The notes under the pieces were generated by a model. It made no database searches. It saw nothing but the letters and a program-made list of their open reading frames with translations, and was not told the DNA's origin. Made by a program: the position numbers and the translations under genes. From Dyella sedimenti (GTDB taxonomy: Bacteria > Pseudomonadota > Gammaproteobacteria > Xanthomonadales > Rhodanobacteraceae), in contig NZ_JAKWJO010000001.1 in assembly GCF_022760995.1 (NCBI RefSeq), positions 558,001 to 622,000 of the forward strand: 64,000 nucleotides of DNA, in the 5' to 3' direction. Below, piece by piece: positions 18,346 to 25,531 of the stretch (its first letter is position 1; each line of letters begins with the position of its first letter).

Positions 18346-20148
18346 ATGTCTCTCGTTATCAATACCAATATTTCGTCGCTGACCGCGCAGAATAACCTGA
18401 CCAAGTCGCAGAACGCCTTGTCGCAGGCCACGCAGCGCCTGTCGTCGGGCCTGAAGATCAACAGCGCGGCCGACAACGCCGCCGGCTTCGCCATCGCCCA
18501 GCGCTACACCACCCAGATCGGCGGCCTGACCCAAGCCAGCGCCAATGCCTCGGACGCCATCAACCTGGCGCAGACCGCCGGTTCCGCGCTGGACCAGGTC
18601 ACCGCCAACCTGCAGGCCATCCGCGACCTCGCCGTGCAGTCGGCCAACGGTACCTACACCGACGACGACCGCAACTCGATGGACCAGGAAGTGCAGCAGC
18701 GCCTGGCGGAAATCACCCGTATCGCCAACCAGACCACCTTCAACGGTTCGAAGGTGCTGGACGGCTCGCTGGGCACCAAGAGCTTCCAGATCGGCGCCGA
18801 CGTGGGCCAGACCATCAGCGTGAGCCTGGGCACCAGCGTGAAGGCCAGCGACATTGGCCAGATCGCGACCAGCAAGACCGGCGACATCAGCGGCCTGTTC
18901 AAGAACAGCGGCACCAAGAGCCTGACGCTGGCCGCTGGCGACCTGAGCGTCAATGGCACCGACCTGGCTGGCACGTATGCCTCGGCTCAGGATCTTGCCA
19001 ATGCGATCAATACGGCCGTTGGCGACAACAACTTTGCTTCGGTCGATGCGACCAGCGGGGAACTGGACTTCTCCAACAGCTCCGCCACTGCCGTCACCTT
19101 TGCCGGCGCCCAGGCCGCGACGGTGGTCGGCGCCAACCTGACGGTTGCCGCCCAGACCACGGGTACGGTGCCCGGCACGGCATCCTCCACCGGCGTGCCT
19201 GCCGCTGTGGGCGGCGCCGGCCTCACGCTGGCGGCTGGCGACCTGACGGTCAACGGCACCAACGTTGCCGCTGGTACCTACACCACCGCGCAGCAGTTGG
19301 CCGATGCCATCAATACGGCTGCCGGCGGCAACATCGCCACAGTCGATGCGACCAGCGGCGAGCTGGACTTCTCCAACAGCACCGGCACGGCGATCACCTT
19401 CGGTGGTACCGAAGCCACCGCGCTGAGCCTGACCAACGTGCCTGCGGCCAGCGCTGGCGCCGCTACGCCGGGTACCGGCGCCACCACCGGCGTCGCCGCC
19501 GAGTTCGGTACCAACGGTGCGGCGGGCACTGCCCAGTCGGTGACCCTGGCTGCCGGTGACCTGAACATCGACGGCACCAACATCACGGGCACCTTCACCA
19601 GCGTGCAGGACCTGGCCGATGCCATTAATGCCGCCAGCTACAAGAACAGCGATGGTTCGAGCCTGAGCGTGAGCGCGGCGGTGAATGCCGATGGCACGGG
19701 CCTCAACCTGTACTCCAGCTCCGCGCTGACCATCTACGGCACGGCGGCCGATGCGGCCTCCACCGCGACCAACGCGCTGAAGTTCAGCGGTGCCGCCGAT
19801 ACCCAGGCGGACGCGACGGCCATCGCGACCAGCGGCTCGCTCGCCGGTTCCGACGTAAAGACGGTGGACGACGCCAATGCGCTGATCTCGCGCATCGACG
19901 TGGCCCTGCAGGCGGTCAGCGACTTCTCGGCGCAGCTGGGCGCGGTGCAGAACCGCTTCCAGTCCACCATCTCCACGGTGGCGGCGCAGACGACCAACCT
20001 GCAGGCCTCGCAGTCGACCATCCAGGACGCGGACTTCGCGGCCGAGACGGCCAACCTCAGCAAGGCGCAGGTGCTGCAGCAGGCGGGCATCTCGGTGCTG
20101 GCGCAGGCCAACTCCAACCCGCAGCAGGTGCTGAAGCTGTTGCAGTAA
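18346..20148 (+). CDS. fliC: flagellin FliC with tandem repeats in the variable region
   Basis: 600 residues from ATG 18346 (RBS AGGAGA). Conserved D0/D1 ends are clear: SLVINTNISSLTAQNNL, SSGLKINSAADNAAGFAIAQR at the N-terminus and DADFAAETANLSKAQVLQQAG with SVLAQANSNPQQVLKLLQ at the C-terminus. Residues about 193-430 hold three tandem units starting LTLAAGDLSVNGTDL (193), LTLAAGDLTVNGTNV (293) and VTLAAGDLNIDGTNI (399), each followed by an AQxLAxAIN helix; the first two also share VDATSGELDFSNS. This resembles the flagellin-IN motif, repeated. FliC builds the filament. It is larger than a minimal flagellin because of these units. Only one flagellin gene is in the window. Confidence 0.97.
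   Translation: MSLVINTNISSLTAQNNLTKSQNALSQATQRLSSGLKINSAADNAAGFAIAQRYTTQIGGLTQASANASDAINLAQTAGSALDQVTANLQAIRDLAVQSANGTYTDDDRNSMDQEVQQRLAEITRIANQTTFNGSKVLDGSLGTKSFQIGADVGQTISVSLGTSVKASDIGQIATSKTGDISGLFKNSGTKSLTLAAGDLSVNGTDLAGTYASAQDLANAINTAVGDNNFASVDATSGELDFSNSSATAVTFAGAQAATVVGANLTVAAQTTGTVPGTASSTGVPAAVGGAGLTLAAGDLTVNGTNVAAGTYTTAQQLADAINTAAGGNIATVDATSGELDFSNSTGTAITFGGTEATALSLTNVPAASAGAATPGTGATTGVAAEFGTNGAAGTAQSVTLAAGDLNIDGTNITGTFTSVQDLADAINAASYKNSDGSSLSVSAAVNADGTGLNLYSSSALTIYGTAADAASTATNALKFSGAADTQADATAIATSGSLAGSDVKTVDDANALISRIDVALQAVSDFSAQLGAVQNRFQSTISTVAAQTTNLQASQSTIQDADFAAETANLSKAQVLQQAGISVLAQANSNPQQVLKLLQ
18922..19639 (+). repeat. three tandem coding repeats in fliC
   Basis: Unit starts at 18922, 19222 and 19540 (spacing 300 and 318 bp). 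Units 1 and 2 match over about 65 residues (GDLxVNGT, AQxLAxAINTA, VDATSGELDFSNS); unit 3 matches over the first 40 only. Confidence 0.85.
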
Positions 20149-20160
20149 CGGACGCACGCC

Positions 20161-20186
20161 GGCCACGCCTCTCCCTGGGCGTGGCC
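20161..20186 (+). terminator. hairpin directly after fliC
   Basis: Perfect 9-bp stem GGCCACGCC/GGCGTGGCC with an 8-nt loop, starting 12 bp after the fliC stop. No T tract follows. It is the first of three stable hairpins in the fliC-fliD gap and could end or stabilise the abundant flagellin message. Confidence 0.6.
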
Positions 20187-20208
20187 ACGGCGACCGGCAG
20201 TACCACCC

Positions 20209-20234
20209 GGCGGGTCCGCTTCGAGCGGCCCGCC
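20209..20234 (+). terminator. second hairpin in the fliC-fliD gap
   Basis: GGCGGG and CCGC arms pair with GCGG and CCCGCC (10 bp, one bulged T) around a TTCGA loop. Very GC-rich and stable; no T tract. Confidence 0.5.
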
Positions 20235-20251
20235 AGGTGTCACGGGAGCCA

Positions 20252-20285
20252 CCGGCAAAGTCCTGGCGTGCGAGGATTTTGCCGG
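20252..20285 (+). other. third hairpin in the fliC-fliD gap
   Basis: CCGGCAAA pairs with TTTGCCGG (8 bp); inside it TCCT pairs with AGGA across one mismatch, leaving an 8-nt loop. It ends 59 bp before the fliD start, so it would be in the leader of any fliC-fliD read-through transcript. Confidence 0.45.
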
Positions 20286-20344
20286 CGGCTCGATACCCCC
20301 GCCCGCAGCGGGATCAGTTCGGGACATTAAGGGATAGACAAGCG

Positions 20345-21865
20345 ATGAGCTCTACCGGCAATGCCACCTCCGGCAACAGTCTCAGTGCACTGCTCAACCA
20401 GCTTTCCGGCGCGGGGAGCGGCAGCAGCGCTTCGTCCAGCAGCGCCACGGGCGCCACCTACGGCAACGCCTCGGGCGGCGGCACCATCAGCTCGCTGGGC
20501 ATCGGCTCGGGGCTGGACGTCGACTCGATCGTCAATGCGCTGGTGAACGCGCGCGCGGCCGCGCCGCAGCAGCAGATCACCACGCGCACCAACCAGACCA
20601 ATACCCTGCTGAGCGGCCTTTCCTCGCTCAATTCCGCCCTGGGCAGCCTGCAGAACGCGCTGGACACGCTCACCTCGGCCAGCACCTTCAGCAGCTATAC
20701 CGCCACGCTGACGCCGGGCGGCGACAGCAGCATCGGCACCGCCACCACCATGGCCAACGCCCACCCCGGCACCTACAGCATCGAGGTGAGCCAGCTGGCG
20801 ACGGCGCAGAAGCGCGCCAGCGGCGCCTATACGGCCGGCTCGGCGGTGGGGGCGGGCACGCTGAACATCACGGTGGGCTCCAGCACCATGAATGTCTCGG
20901 TGTCGGCCACCGATTCGCTGTCCAACATCGCCAGCGCGATCAACAATTCCTCTTCCAACCCGGGCGTCACCGCCACCATCGTCAATGGCGTGAACGGCCA
21001 GCAGCTGATGCTGAGCTCGAGCAAGACCGGCGTGGCCAATGCCTTCTCGGTCAGCGCCGACGCCACCAGCAGCGACGGCCTGCTCGGCCTGGCCAACACG
21101 CTGAACACCGCGGGCGCCAACGAGGCCCAGGACGCCAAGCTGACCATCGACGGCATTCCGGTCACCAGTGCCACGAACAGCGTGACCGGCATGATGGACG
21201 GCGTCACGCTCAACCTCACCGCCACCGGCACCAACACGCTGACGGTGGCACAGGACAACACGGCGGCGACCAACGCCATCCAGGGCTTCGTCACCGCGTA
21301 CAACAGCTATGTCAGCACGGTGTCGCAGCTGTCCAGCTTCAGCGAGACCAGCAGCGTCGCCGGCCAGGCCAGCGGCACCGCAGGGCCGCTGCTGGGCGAT
21401 ACCACGCTCACCTCGGTGCAGCGCCAGATCGGCTCGGTGCTCAGCAGCTCGGTCAAGGGCAACAGCATCGGCACGCTGGCCAGCCTCGGCATCACGCGCA
21501 ATCCGGACGGCACGCTCAGCCTGGATTCGGACAAGCTGGCCTCGGCCTTCCAGTCCAATTCCGCGGCGGTGAAGGACCTGTTCACCGGCACCAACGGCTA
21601 TGCCACCACGCTGAACACGACCATCGACGCCTATACGTCGTCCGACGGCATCATCACGACGCGGATGAACAGCCTGAACGACACGCTGACCCAGCTGAGC
21701 CAGCAGCAGACCTCGCTCAATGCGCGCATGAACACCTACCAGACGCAGCTCCAGCAGCAGTACACCGCGCTGGACACGCTGATGTCCTCGCTCAACAACA
21801 CCAGCAGCTACCTGACCACGGCGCTGGCGCAGTTGAACAACTCCAACAACAGCTCGAACAATTGA
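20345..21865 (+). CDS. fliD: filament cap protein FliD (HAP2)
   Basis: 506 residues. After a Ser/Gly-rich N-terminus the FliD signature appears: ISSLGIGSGLDVDSIVNALVNARAAAPQQQITTRTNQTN, and the C-terminal FliD domain includes LLGDTTLTSVQRQIGSVLSS, LGITRNPDGTLSLDSDKL and a Gln-rich coiled end (LNARMNTYQTQLQQQYTALDTLMSSLN). FliD caps the filament and folds incoming flagellin; its chaperone is FliT, encoded downstream. No convincing sigma54 or sigma28 element is visible in the 196-bp upstream gap. The frame is open to 20237 but those codons cover the hairpins. Confidence 0.95.
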   Translation: MSSTGNATSGNSLSALLNQLSGAGSGSSASSSSATGATYGNASGGGTISSLGIGSGLDVDSIVNALVNARAAAPQQQITTRTNQTNTLLSGLSSLNSALGSLQNALDTLTSASTFSSYTATLTPGGDSSIGTATTMANAHPGTYSIEVSQLATAQKRASGAYTAGSAVGAGTLNITVGSSTMNVSVSATDSLSNIASAINNSSSNPGVTATIVNGVNGQQLMLSSSKTGVANAFSVSADATSSDGLLGLANTLNTAGANEAQDAKLTIDGIPVTSATNSVTGMMDGVTLNLTATGTNTLTVAQDNTAATNAIQGFVTAYNSYVSTVSQLSSFSETSSVAGQASGTAGPLLGDTTLTSVQRQIGSVLSSSVKGNSIGTLASLGITRNPDGTLSLDSDKLASAFQSNSAAVKDLFTGTNGYATTLNTTIDAYTSSDGIITTRMNSLNDTLTQLSQQQTSLNARMNTYQTQLQQQYTALDTLMSSLNNTSSYLTTALAQLNNSNNSSNN

Positions 21866-21881
21866 ACGTGGGGAAGCGACC

Positions 21882-22313
21882 ATGACCTACGGCTACATGC
21901 GCAACGCCAGCGCGATGTATCAGGACACCAGCGCGCGCGGCAGCGTCGAGGGGGCGGACCGTCACCAGCTGATCGGCATGCTCTACGACGGCATGTTCGA
22001 CCGCATCAGCCAGGCACGCGGCGCCATGGTTCGCGGCGACGTGCCGGCGAAGGGCCAGCATTTCAGCCGTGCACTGGCCATCCTGGGCGAATTGCGCGCC
22101 AGCCTGGACCACGGCGCCGACGCCACCCTGGCCGGCCGGCTCGATGCGCTGTACGACTATGTGGGACGGCGCCTGCTGCAGGCGCAGCTCAACGACGACG
22201 AGCGCGCGCTGGACGAGGCGGTGGCCCTGCTGACGCCGATCCGCGACGCCTGGCGCCAGATCCGCGAGACCTTCCTGGCCTCGCAGCGTCCCGCCGCGGT
22301 GGCCGCCGCATGA
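21882..22313 (+). CDS. fliS: flagellin chaperone FliS
   Basis: 143 residues. It carries the FliS pattern YMRNASAMYQDTSARGSVEGADRHQLIGMLYDGMFDRISQARGAM, then the helical core with DALYDYVGRRLLQAQLNDDERALDEAVALLTPIRDAW. FliS binds the C-terminus of flagellin in the cytoplasm and prevents early polymerisation. Its end overlaps the fliT start (ATGA), and fliD lies 16 bp upstream, the usual fliDST order. Confidence 0.96.
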   Translation: MTYGYMRNASAMYQDTSARGSVEGADRHQLIGMLYDGMFDRISQARGAMVRGDVPAKGQHFSRALAILGELRASLDHGADATLAGRLDALYDYVGRRLLQAQLNDDERALDEAVALLTPIRDAWRQIRETFLASQRPAAVAAA

Positions 22314-22603
22314 ACGCCCAGGCGGCGCCCGGGATCCTCGAGGTCAGCGCGCGCATGCTCGCCTCGGCCCATGCGGGGGAATGGCTGGAAGTGGCTGCGC
22401 TGGACCAGGAGCGGCGCCGGCTGCTGGCCGGGCTGCCGATGTCCGAGGCCGCCACGGCCGACACCCTGGGTGTCCTGCTGAGCCACAACGAAGAGCTGCG
22501 CACCCTGGCCGAGGATGCCCGGGCCAAGGCCCGCGATGCGCTGGACCAGCACCACCAACGCCACCGGGCGCTGAGCACCTATCTTCATGTAGGTATCGAC
22601 TGA
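22310..22603 (+). CDS. fliT: FliT-like export chaperone
   Basis: 97 residues, all helical in character, with EWLEVAALDQERRRLLAGLP and LLSHNEELRTLAEDARAKARDALDQHHQRHRALSTYL. FliT proteins are short and diverge strongly, so the assignment relies on size, helical pattern and position immediately after fliS with a four-base overlap. FliT chaperones FliD and in enterics also regulates FlhDC, which is absent in this type of system. Confidence 0.75.
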   Translation: MNAQAAPGILEVSARMLASAHAGEWLEVAALDQERRRLLAGLPMSEAATADTLGVLLSHNEELRTLAEDARAKARDALDQHHQRHRALSTYLHVGID

Positions 22604-22689
22604 CGCCAGTTCGAGGCTGTCGCCGCATCGAATACGCGCATAATGCCGACGTATTCCAGCGGCGCCGCCGCGGAGCGAATGAGGCGCCC

Positions 22690-23271
22690 ATGCAAGACTC
22701 TCCCTGGCACGCATTCACCGACCGGGTCAGCTACGAGGATGAGCTGCACGCGGGCTGCGAGCCCCTGGCCGCCCCACTAGGCGAGCAGCAACTGGCGGCG
22801 ATGCGCGAACGCAACCTGGGAGTGCTCGGCACGCTGGCCGCGTTCGGCGAGCGGCGCAACGACGCCCTGGACGACGAAAACCCGCTGGCGCAGGAACTGC
22901 TGCGGCTGGACAGCAAGATGAATGTCCTGATGGCGATGCTGGAGCAGTTGCTGCGGCGCGATGCGGTGCTGCCGCCGCGCCGGGCGGTCCGCTTCAACGC
23001 CGTCGGTGCGCTGCTGCCGCGCGCTTTGTGGCCCACCGGCGCGGCCGCCGCGCTGCTGCGCCTGCATTTCGACGGTTGCCTGGCGCTGCCGTTGGAACTT
23101 TCGGCACGGCTTATGCCTGTCGCCGCACAAGAGTGTGATGTAGATCACGTTTTCGCGGTGTTCGAGGCGCTCGACGAAGTGACGCTCGACGCCATCGAGA
23201 GGCTCGTGTTCCGTCACCACCGACGTAAAGTGGCAGGCAAGCGGCTGACAGGATTTTGGGAAGTAACCTGA
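22690..23271 (+). CDS. PilZ-like flagellar cluster protein
   Basis: 193 residues from ATG 22690. The N-terminal half is helical (LAAMRERNLGVLGTLAAFGERRNDALDDENPLAQELLRLDSKMNVLMAMLEQLLRRD), the C-terminal half (about 95-193) looks like a PilZ-type beta barrel (AVRFNAVGALLPRALWPTG, LRLHFDGCLALPLELSARL) ending in a helix with RHHRRK. The canonical c-di-GMP motifs RxxxR and [D/N]xSxxG are not evident, so ligand binding is doubtful. A PilZ-type gene in this position, between fliT and fleQ, fits Xanthomonadaceae-type clusters as I know them. A CRP-like palindrome lies inside its 3' end. Confidence 0.55.
   Translation: MQDSPWHAFTDRVSYEDELHAGCEPLAAPLGEQQLAAMRERNLGVLGTLAAFGERRNDALDDENPLAQELLRLDSKMNVLMAMLEQLLRRDAVLPPRRAVRFNAVGALLPRALWPTGAAAALLRLHFDGCLALPLELSARLMPVAAQECDVDHVFAVFEALDEVTLDAIERLVFRHHRRKVAGKRLTGFWEVT
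23134..23149. promoter_or_regulatory. CRP/Clp-type binding site 1 upstream of fleQ
   Basis: TGTGA-TGTAGA-TCACG, one mismatch from the palindromic CRP consensus TGTGA-N6-TCACA. It is within the last part of the PilZ-like gene, 437 bp before the fleQ start. Confidence 0.6.
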
Positions 23272-23285
23272 CAACACAACGACTA

Positions 23286-23301
23286 TGTGAACTACATCAC
23301 G
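23286..23301. promoter_or_regulatory. CRP/Clp-type binding site 2 upstream of fleQ
   Basis: TGTGA-ACTACA-TCACG, again one base from TGTGA-N6-TCACA, 285 bp before the fleQ start and 152 bp from site 1. In Pseudomonas the CRP homologue Vfr controls fleQ; Clp is the Xanthomonadaceae relative. Confidence 0.65.
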
Positions 23302-23501
23302 TTACGAAAAGTCGACACGAAAAAACTTTGACGCGCTTCACGCGCGATTGCCGCGGAAGGTCACTTTCCGGCGCAGCTTCCTTCGCTGGCTTACGCCAGT
23401 AAATTCATGGACATGCTGCACACCCTTGCGAATCCCCACGGCAATTGGCCGCACAGGTGACGCTGTCCGGCAGCCGCCTGCGTCGAAAAAGCGTTGTGGA
23501 C

Positions 23502-23517
23502 TGGCCTTCTTCTTGCT
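23502..23517 (+). promoter_or_regulatory. possible sigma54 element upstream of fleQ
   Basis: TGGCCT-TCTTC-TTGCT: GG and GC are ten bases apart and TTGCT is perfect, but the -24 box ends CT instead of AC. It lies 69 bp before the fleQ ATG. Weaker than the elements at flgB, fliE and fliL. Confidence 0.4.
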
Positions 23518-23586
23518 GAACCCCGGGCAAGGGGTGACGAGGGATCGTCGCTAACGAGCACGCAGTCCACGGTTCAGGGGTTACCG

Positions 23587-25038
23587 ATGAAGCAGCACGC
23601 AAGCGAAGCAGGCGCAGGCAAGTTCGATGTACTGGTGATCGAAGCGGATCACCGCAGGGCGGAATCAGTCATGGCGGCCATGGAGTTCCTTGGTTATCGA
23701 CCGCGGCATGGCGAAGTGATCGAAACCTTCGACGAAGCCTCCCATGCCTGGCGTGCCGTCTATGTGGGATGCGTGGATGACGATGCCGAGGCGGAGCGGC
23801 AGTTCTCGCTGCTGGGACCGGCCGCGGCGCATGTGATGGTGTTGCTGGCCTCCGATTCGGCCTGGTTGTCGCGCCTGGGGGCGGATGCCTCGCCGTGCGC
23901 CGGCCGTATCGGCATCCTCGAGTTCCCGCTGCGCTACGAGCAGCTGGCCGAGCTGCTGCGCGGGCCGCAGGCGCAGGCCGTCCCGCGCCGGCCGGAATTG
24001 CGGCTGGTGGGCAGCTCTGCCCCGATGGCGCGCGTCAACGCGCTGGTGCGCCAGGTGGCCCCGTTCGATTCCAGCGTGCTGGTGCTGGGCGAGTCGGGCA
24101 CCGGCAAGGAAATGGTGGCGCGCAGCATCCACGAGTGCTCGCCGCGGCGCGACAAGCCGTTCGTCGCCATCAATTGCGGCGCGATTCCCGCCGAACTGCT
24201 GGAGAGCGAGCTGTTCGGCCACGAGAAGGGCGCGTTCACCGGGGCCATCAGCACCCGCAAGGGCCGCTTCGAGCTGGCCGAGGGCGGCACGCTGTTCCTC
24301 GACGAGATTGGCGACATGAGCCTGCCGATGCAGGTGAAGCTGCTGCGCGTGCTGCAGGAGCGTGTGTTCGAGCGGGTGGGCAGCAACCGCACGCAGCGAT
24401 GCGACGTGCGCATCATCGCCGCCACCCACCGCAACCTGGAGGCCGCCATCGCCGATGGACGGTTCCGCGAGGACCTGTACTACCGCCTGAGCGTGTTCCC
24501 GCTGGAGATGCCGGGCCTGCGCGAGCACCTGGACGACCTGCCGGAACTGGTCAACGAGTTCAACCAGCGCCTGGCGCGCCGCGGCCTGGGCAGCGTGCGC
24601 TTCAGCGCGGGCGCGATGCATGCGCTGCATGGCTACAGCTGGCCGGGCAACGTGCGCGAGCTGTACAACCTGGTGGAGCGCCTGGCCATCCTCTATCCGC
24701 ACAGCGAGGTGCGCGTGAACGACCTGCCGGAGAAATACCGCGGCCAGCAGGTGATCGAGGAAGTGCGCGGCGCGGCGTTGCTTTCCCTGATGACGGGACA
24801 GTCCAGCGTGCTGCCCGAGCCGATGACGGTGATGCCCGCCGACTCGCTGGTGATGCTGCCGGAGGGCGGCCTGGACCTGAAGGACCACCTGGCCGACATC
24901 GAGGTGGGCCTGATCCGTCAAGCGCTTGACGTCACCGGCGGCGTGGTGGCGCATGCGGCCAAGCTGCTGCGCATGCAGCGCACCACCCTGGTGGAGAAGC
25001 TGCGCAAGTACGGCCTGCAGCCGAGCCTGCAGGCGTAA
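23587..25038 (+). CDS. fleQ: sigma54-dependent flagellar master activator FleQ
   Basis: 483 residues from [11 protein letters not shown]. An N-terminal receiver-like FleQ domain (about 10-125) is followed by the AAA+ domain with Walker A GESGTGKE at 168-175, the sigma54-contact loop GAFTGA at 215-220 and Walker [13 protein letters not shown] at 233-244. A Fis-type helix-turn-helix ends the protein ([21 protein letters not shown]). In Pseudomonas FleQ activates class II flagellar genes with RpoN and responds to c-di-GMP and FleN/FlhG; flhG is at 41365. The in-frame ATG at 23494 would span the promoter region and is rejected. rpoN is not in the window. Confidence 0.95.
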   Translation: MKQHASEAGAGKFDVLVIEADHRRAESVMAAMEFLGYRPRHGEVIETFDEASHAWRAVYVGCVDDDAEAERQFSLLGPAAAHVMVLLASDSAWLSRLGADASPCAGRIGILEFPLRYEQLAELLRGPQAQAVPRRPELRLVGSSAPMARVNALVRQVAPFDSSVLVLGESGTGKEMVARSIHECSPRRDKPFVAINCGAIPAELLESELFGHEKGAFTGAISTRKGRFELAEGGTLFLDEIGDMSLPMQVKLLRVLQERVFERVGSNRTQRCDVRIIAATHRNLEAAIADGRFREDLYYRLSVFPLEMPGLREHLDDLPELVNEFNQRLARRGLGSVRFSAGAMHALHGYSWPGNVRELYNLVERLAILYPHSEVRVNDLPEKYRGQQVIEEVRGAALLSLMTGQSSVLPEPMTVMPADSLVMLPEGGLDLKDHLADIEVGLIRQALDVTGGVVAHAAKLLRMQRTTLVEKLRKYGLQPSLQA

Positions 25039-25067
25039 CACACGCCTTCGCCCTCGCCCCTCTCCTC

Positions 25068-25078
25068 GCGCTCCTACA
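25068..25078. repeat. REP-like half site upstream of fliE
   Basis: GCGCTCCTACA, identical to the outer arm core of the palindrome at 57950-58025. It lies between fleQ and the fliE promoter. Confidence 0.4.
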
Positions 25079-25102
25079 AGAGGCTGCGCGGGGGAAAGGC
25101 CG

Positions 25103-25118
25103 TGGCACGCATCGTGCT
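25103..25118 (+). promoter_or_regulatory. sigma54 promoter of the fliE operon
   Basis: TGGCAC-GCATC-GTGCT: perfect -24 box, correct ten-base GG-GC distance, one mismatch in the -12 box. It is 40 bp upstream of the fliE ATG. Confidence 0.82.
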
Positions 25119-25158
25119 TCTACACCCCTAGAACATCGTCACGCGTTGGAATTCCGAC

Positions 25159-25482
25159 ATGAGCCAGATCGACGTCAACAACCTGTTGTCGCAGATGCGC
25201 CAGCTGTCCTCGCAGCTCAAGCCCAATACCGAGCAGGCGATCGGCGCGGCGCCCGCGCAGACTGATTTCTCCACGCTGCTCAAGCAATCCATCGGCTCCG
25301 TGGCCGAGGCGCAGACCCAGGCGGGCCAGCTCGCGGCAGGTTTCGAGCGTGGCGACGCGGGCGCGGACCTGGGCCGCACCATGGTCGCCATCAACAAGGC
25401 GGACCTGTCGTTGAACACCCTGACCCAGGTGCGCAACAAGCTGGTCGATGCGTACAACAACATCATGAACATGTCGATCTGA
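25159..25482 (+). CDS. fliE: MS-ring/rod adaptor FliE
   Basis: 107 residues. The C-terminal FliE pattern is clear: DFSTLLKQSIGSVAEAQTQAGQLAAGFERGD and TMVAINKADLSLNTLTQVRNKLVDAYNNIMNMSI. FliE links the MS ring to the proximal rod and is the first exported substrate. It heads the fliEFGHIJK operon with its own sigma54-type promoter and is followed by fliF after 49 bp. Confidence 0.96.
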   Translation: MSQIDVNNLLSQMRQLSSQLKPNTEQAIGAAPAQTDFSTLLKQSIGSVAEAQTQAGQLAAGFERGDAGADLGRTMVAINKADLSLNTLTQVRNKLVDAYNNIMNMSI

Positions 25483-25531
25483 GCGATTTTCCCGACCACG
25501 TTCCGGCACCCCTACCGCACGAGCTTCCTTC

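Larger units (their letters stand above)
23272..23586 (+). other. PilZ-like gene to fleQ intergenic region
   Basis: 315 bp with no gene I can support; a 68-codon open frame at 23348 has no recognisable features. The region is less GC-rich at its start than its surroundings (several A runs at 23306-23327) and holds a CRP-like box and a possible sigma54 element, so it reads as the fleQ control region. Confidence 0.6.

Noticed and set aside
23348..23554. 68-codon plus-strand frame upstream of fleQ.
   Set aside because: No recognisable domain, no RBS, and it overlaps the likely fleQ promoter region.
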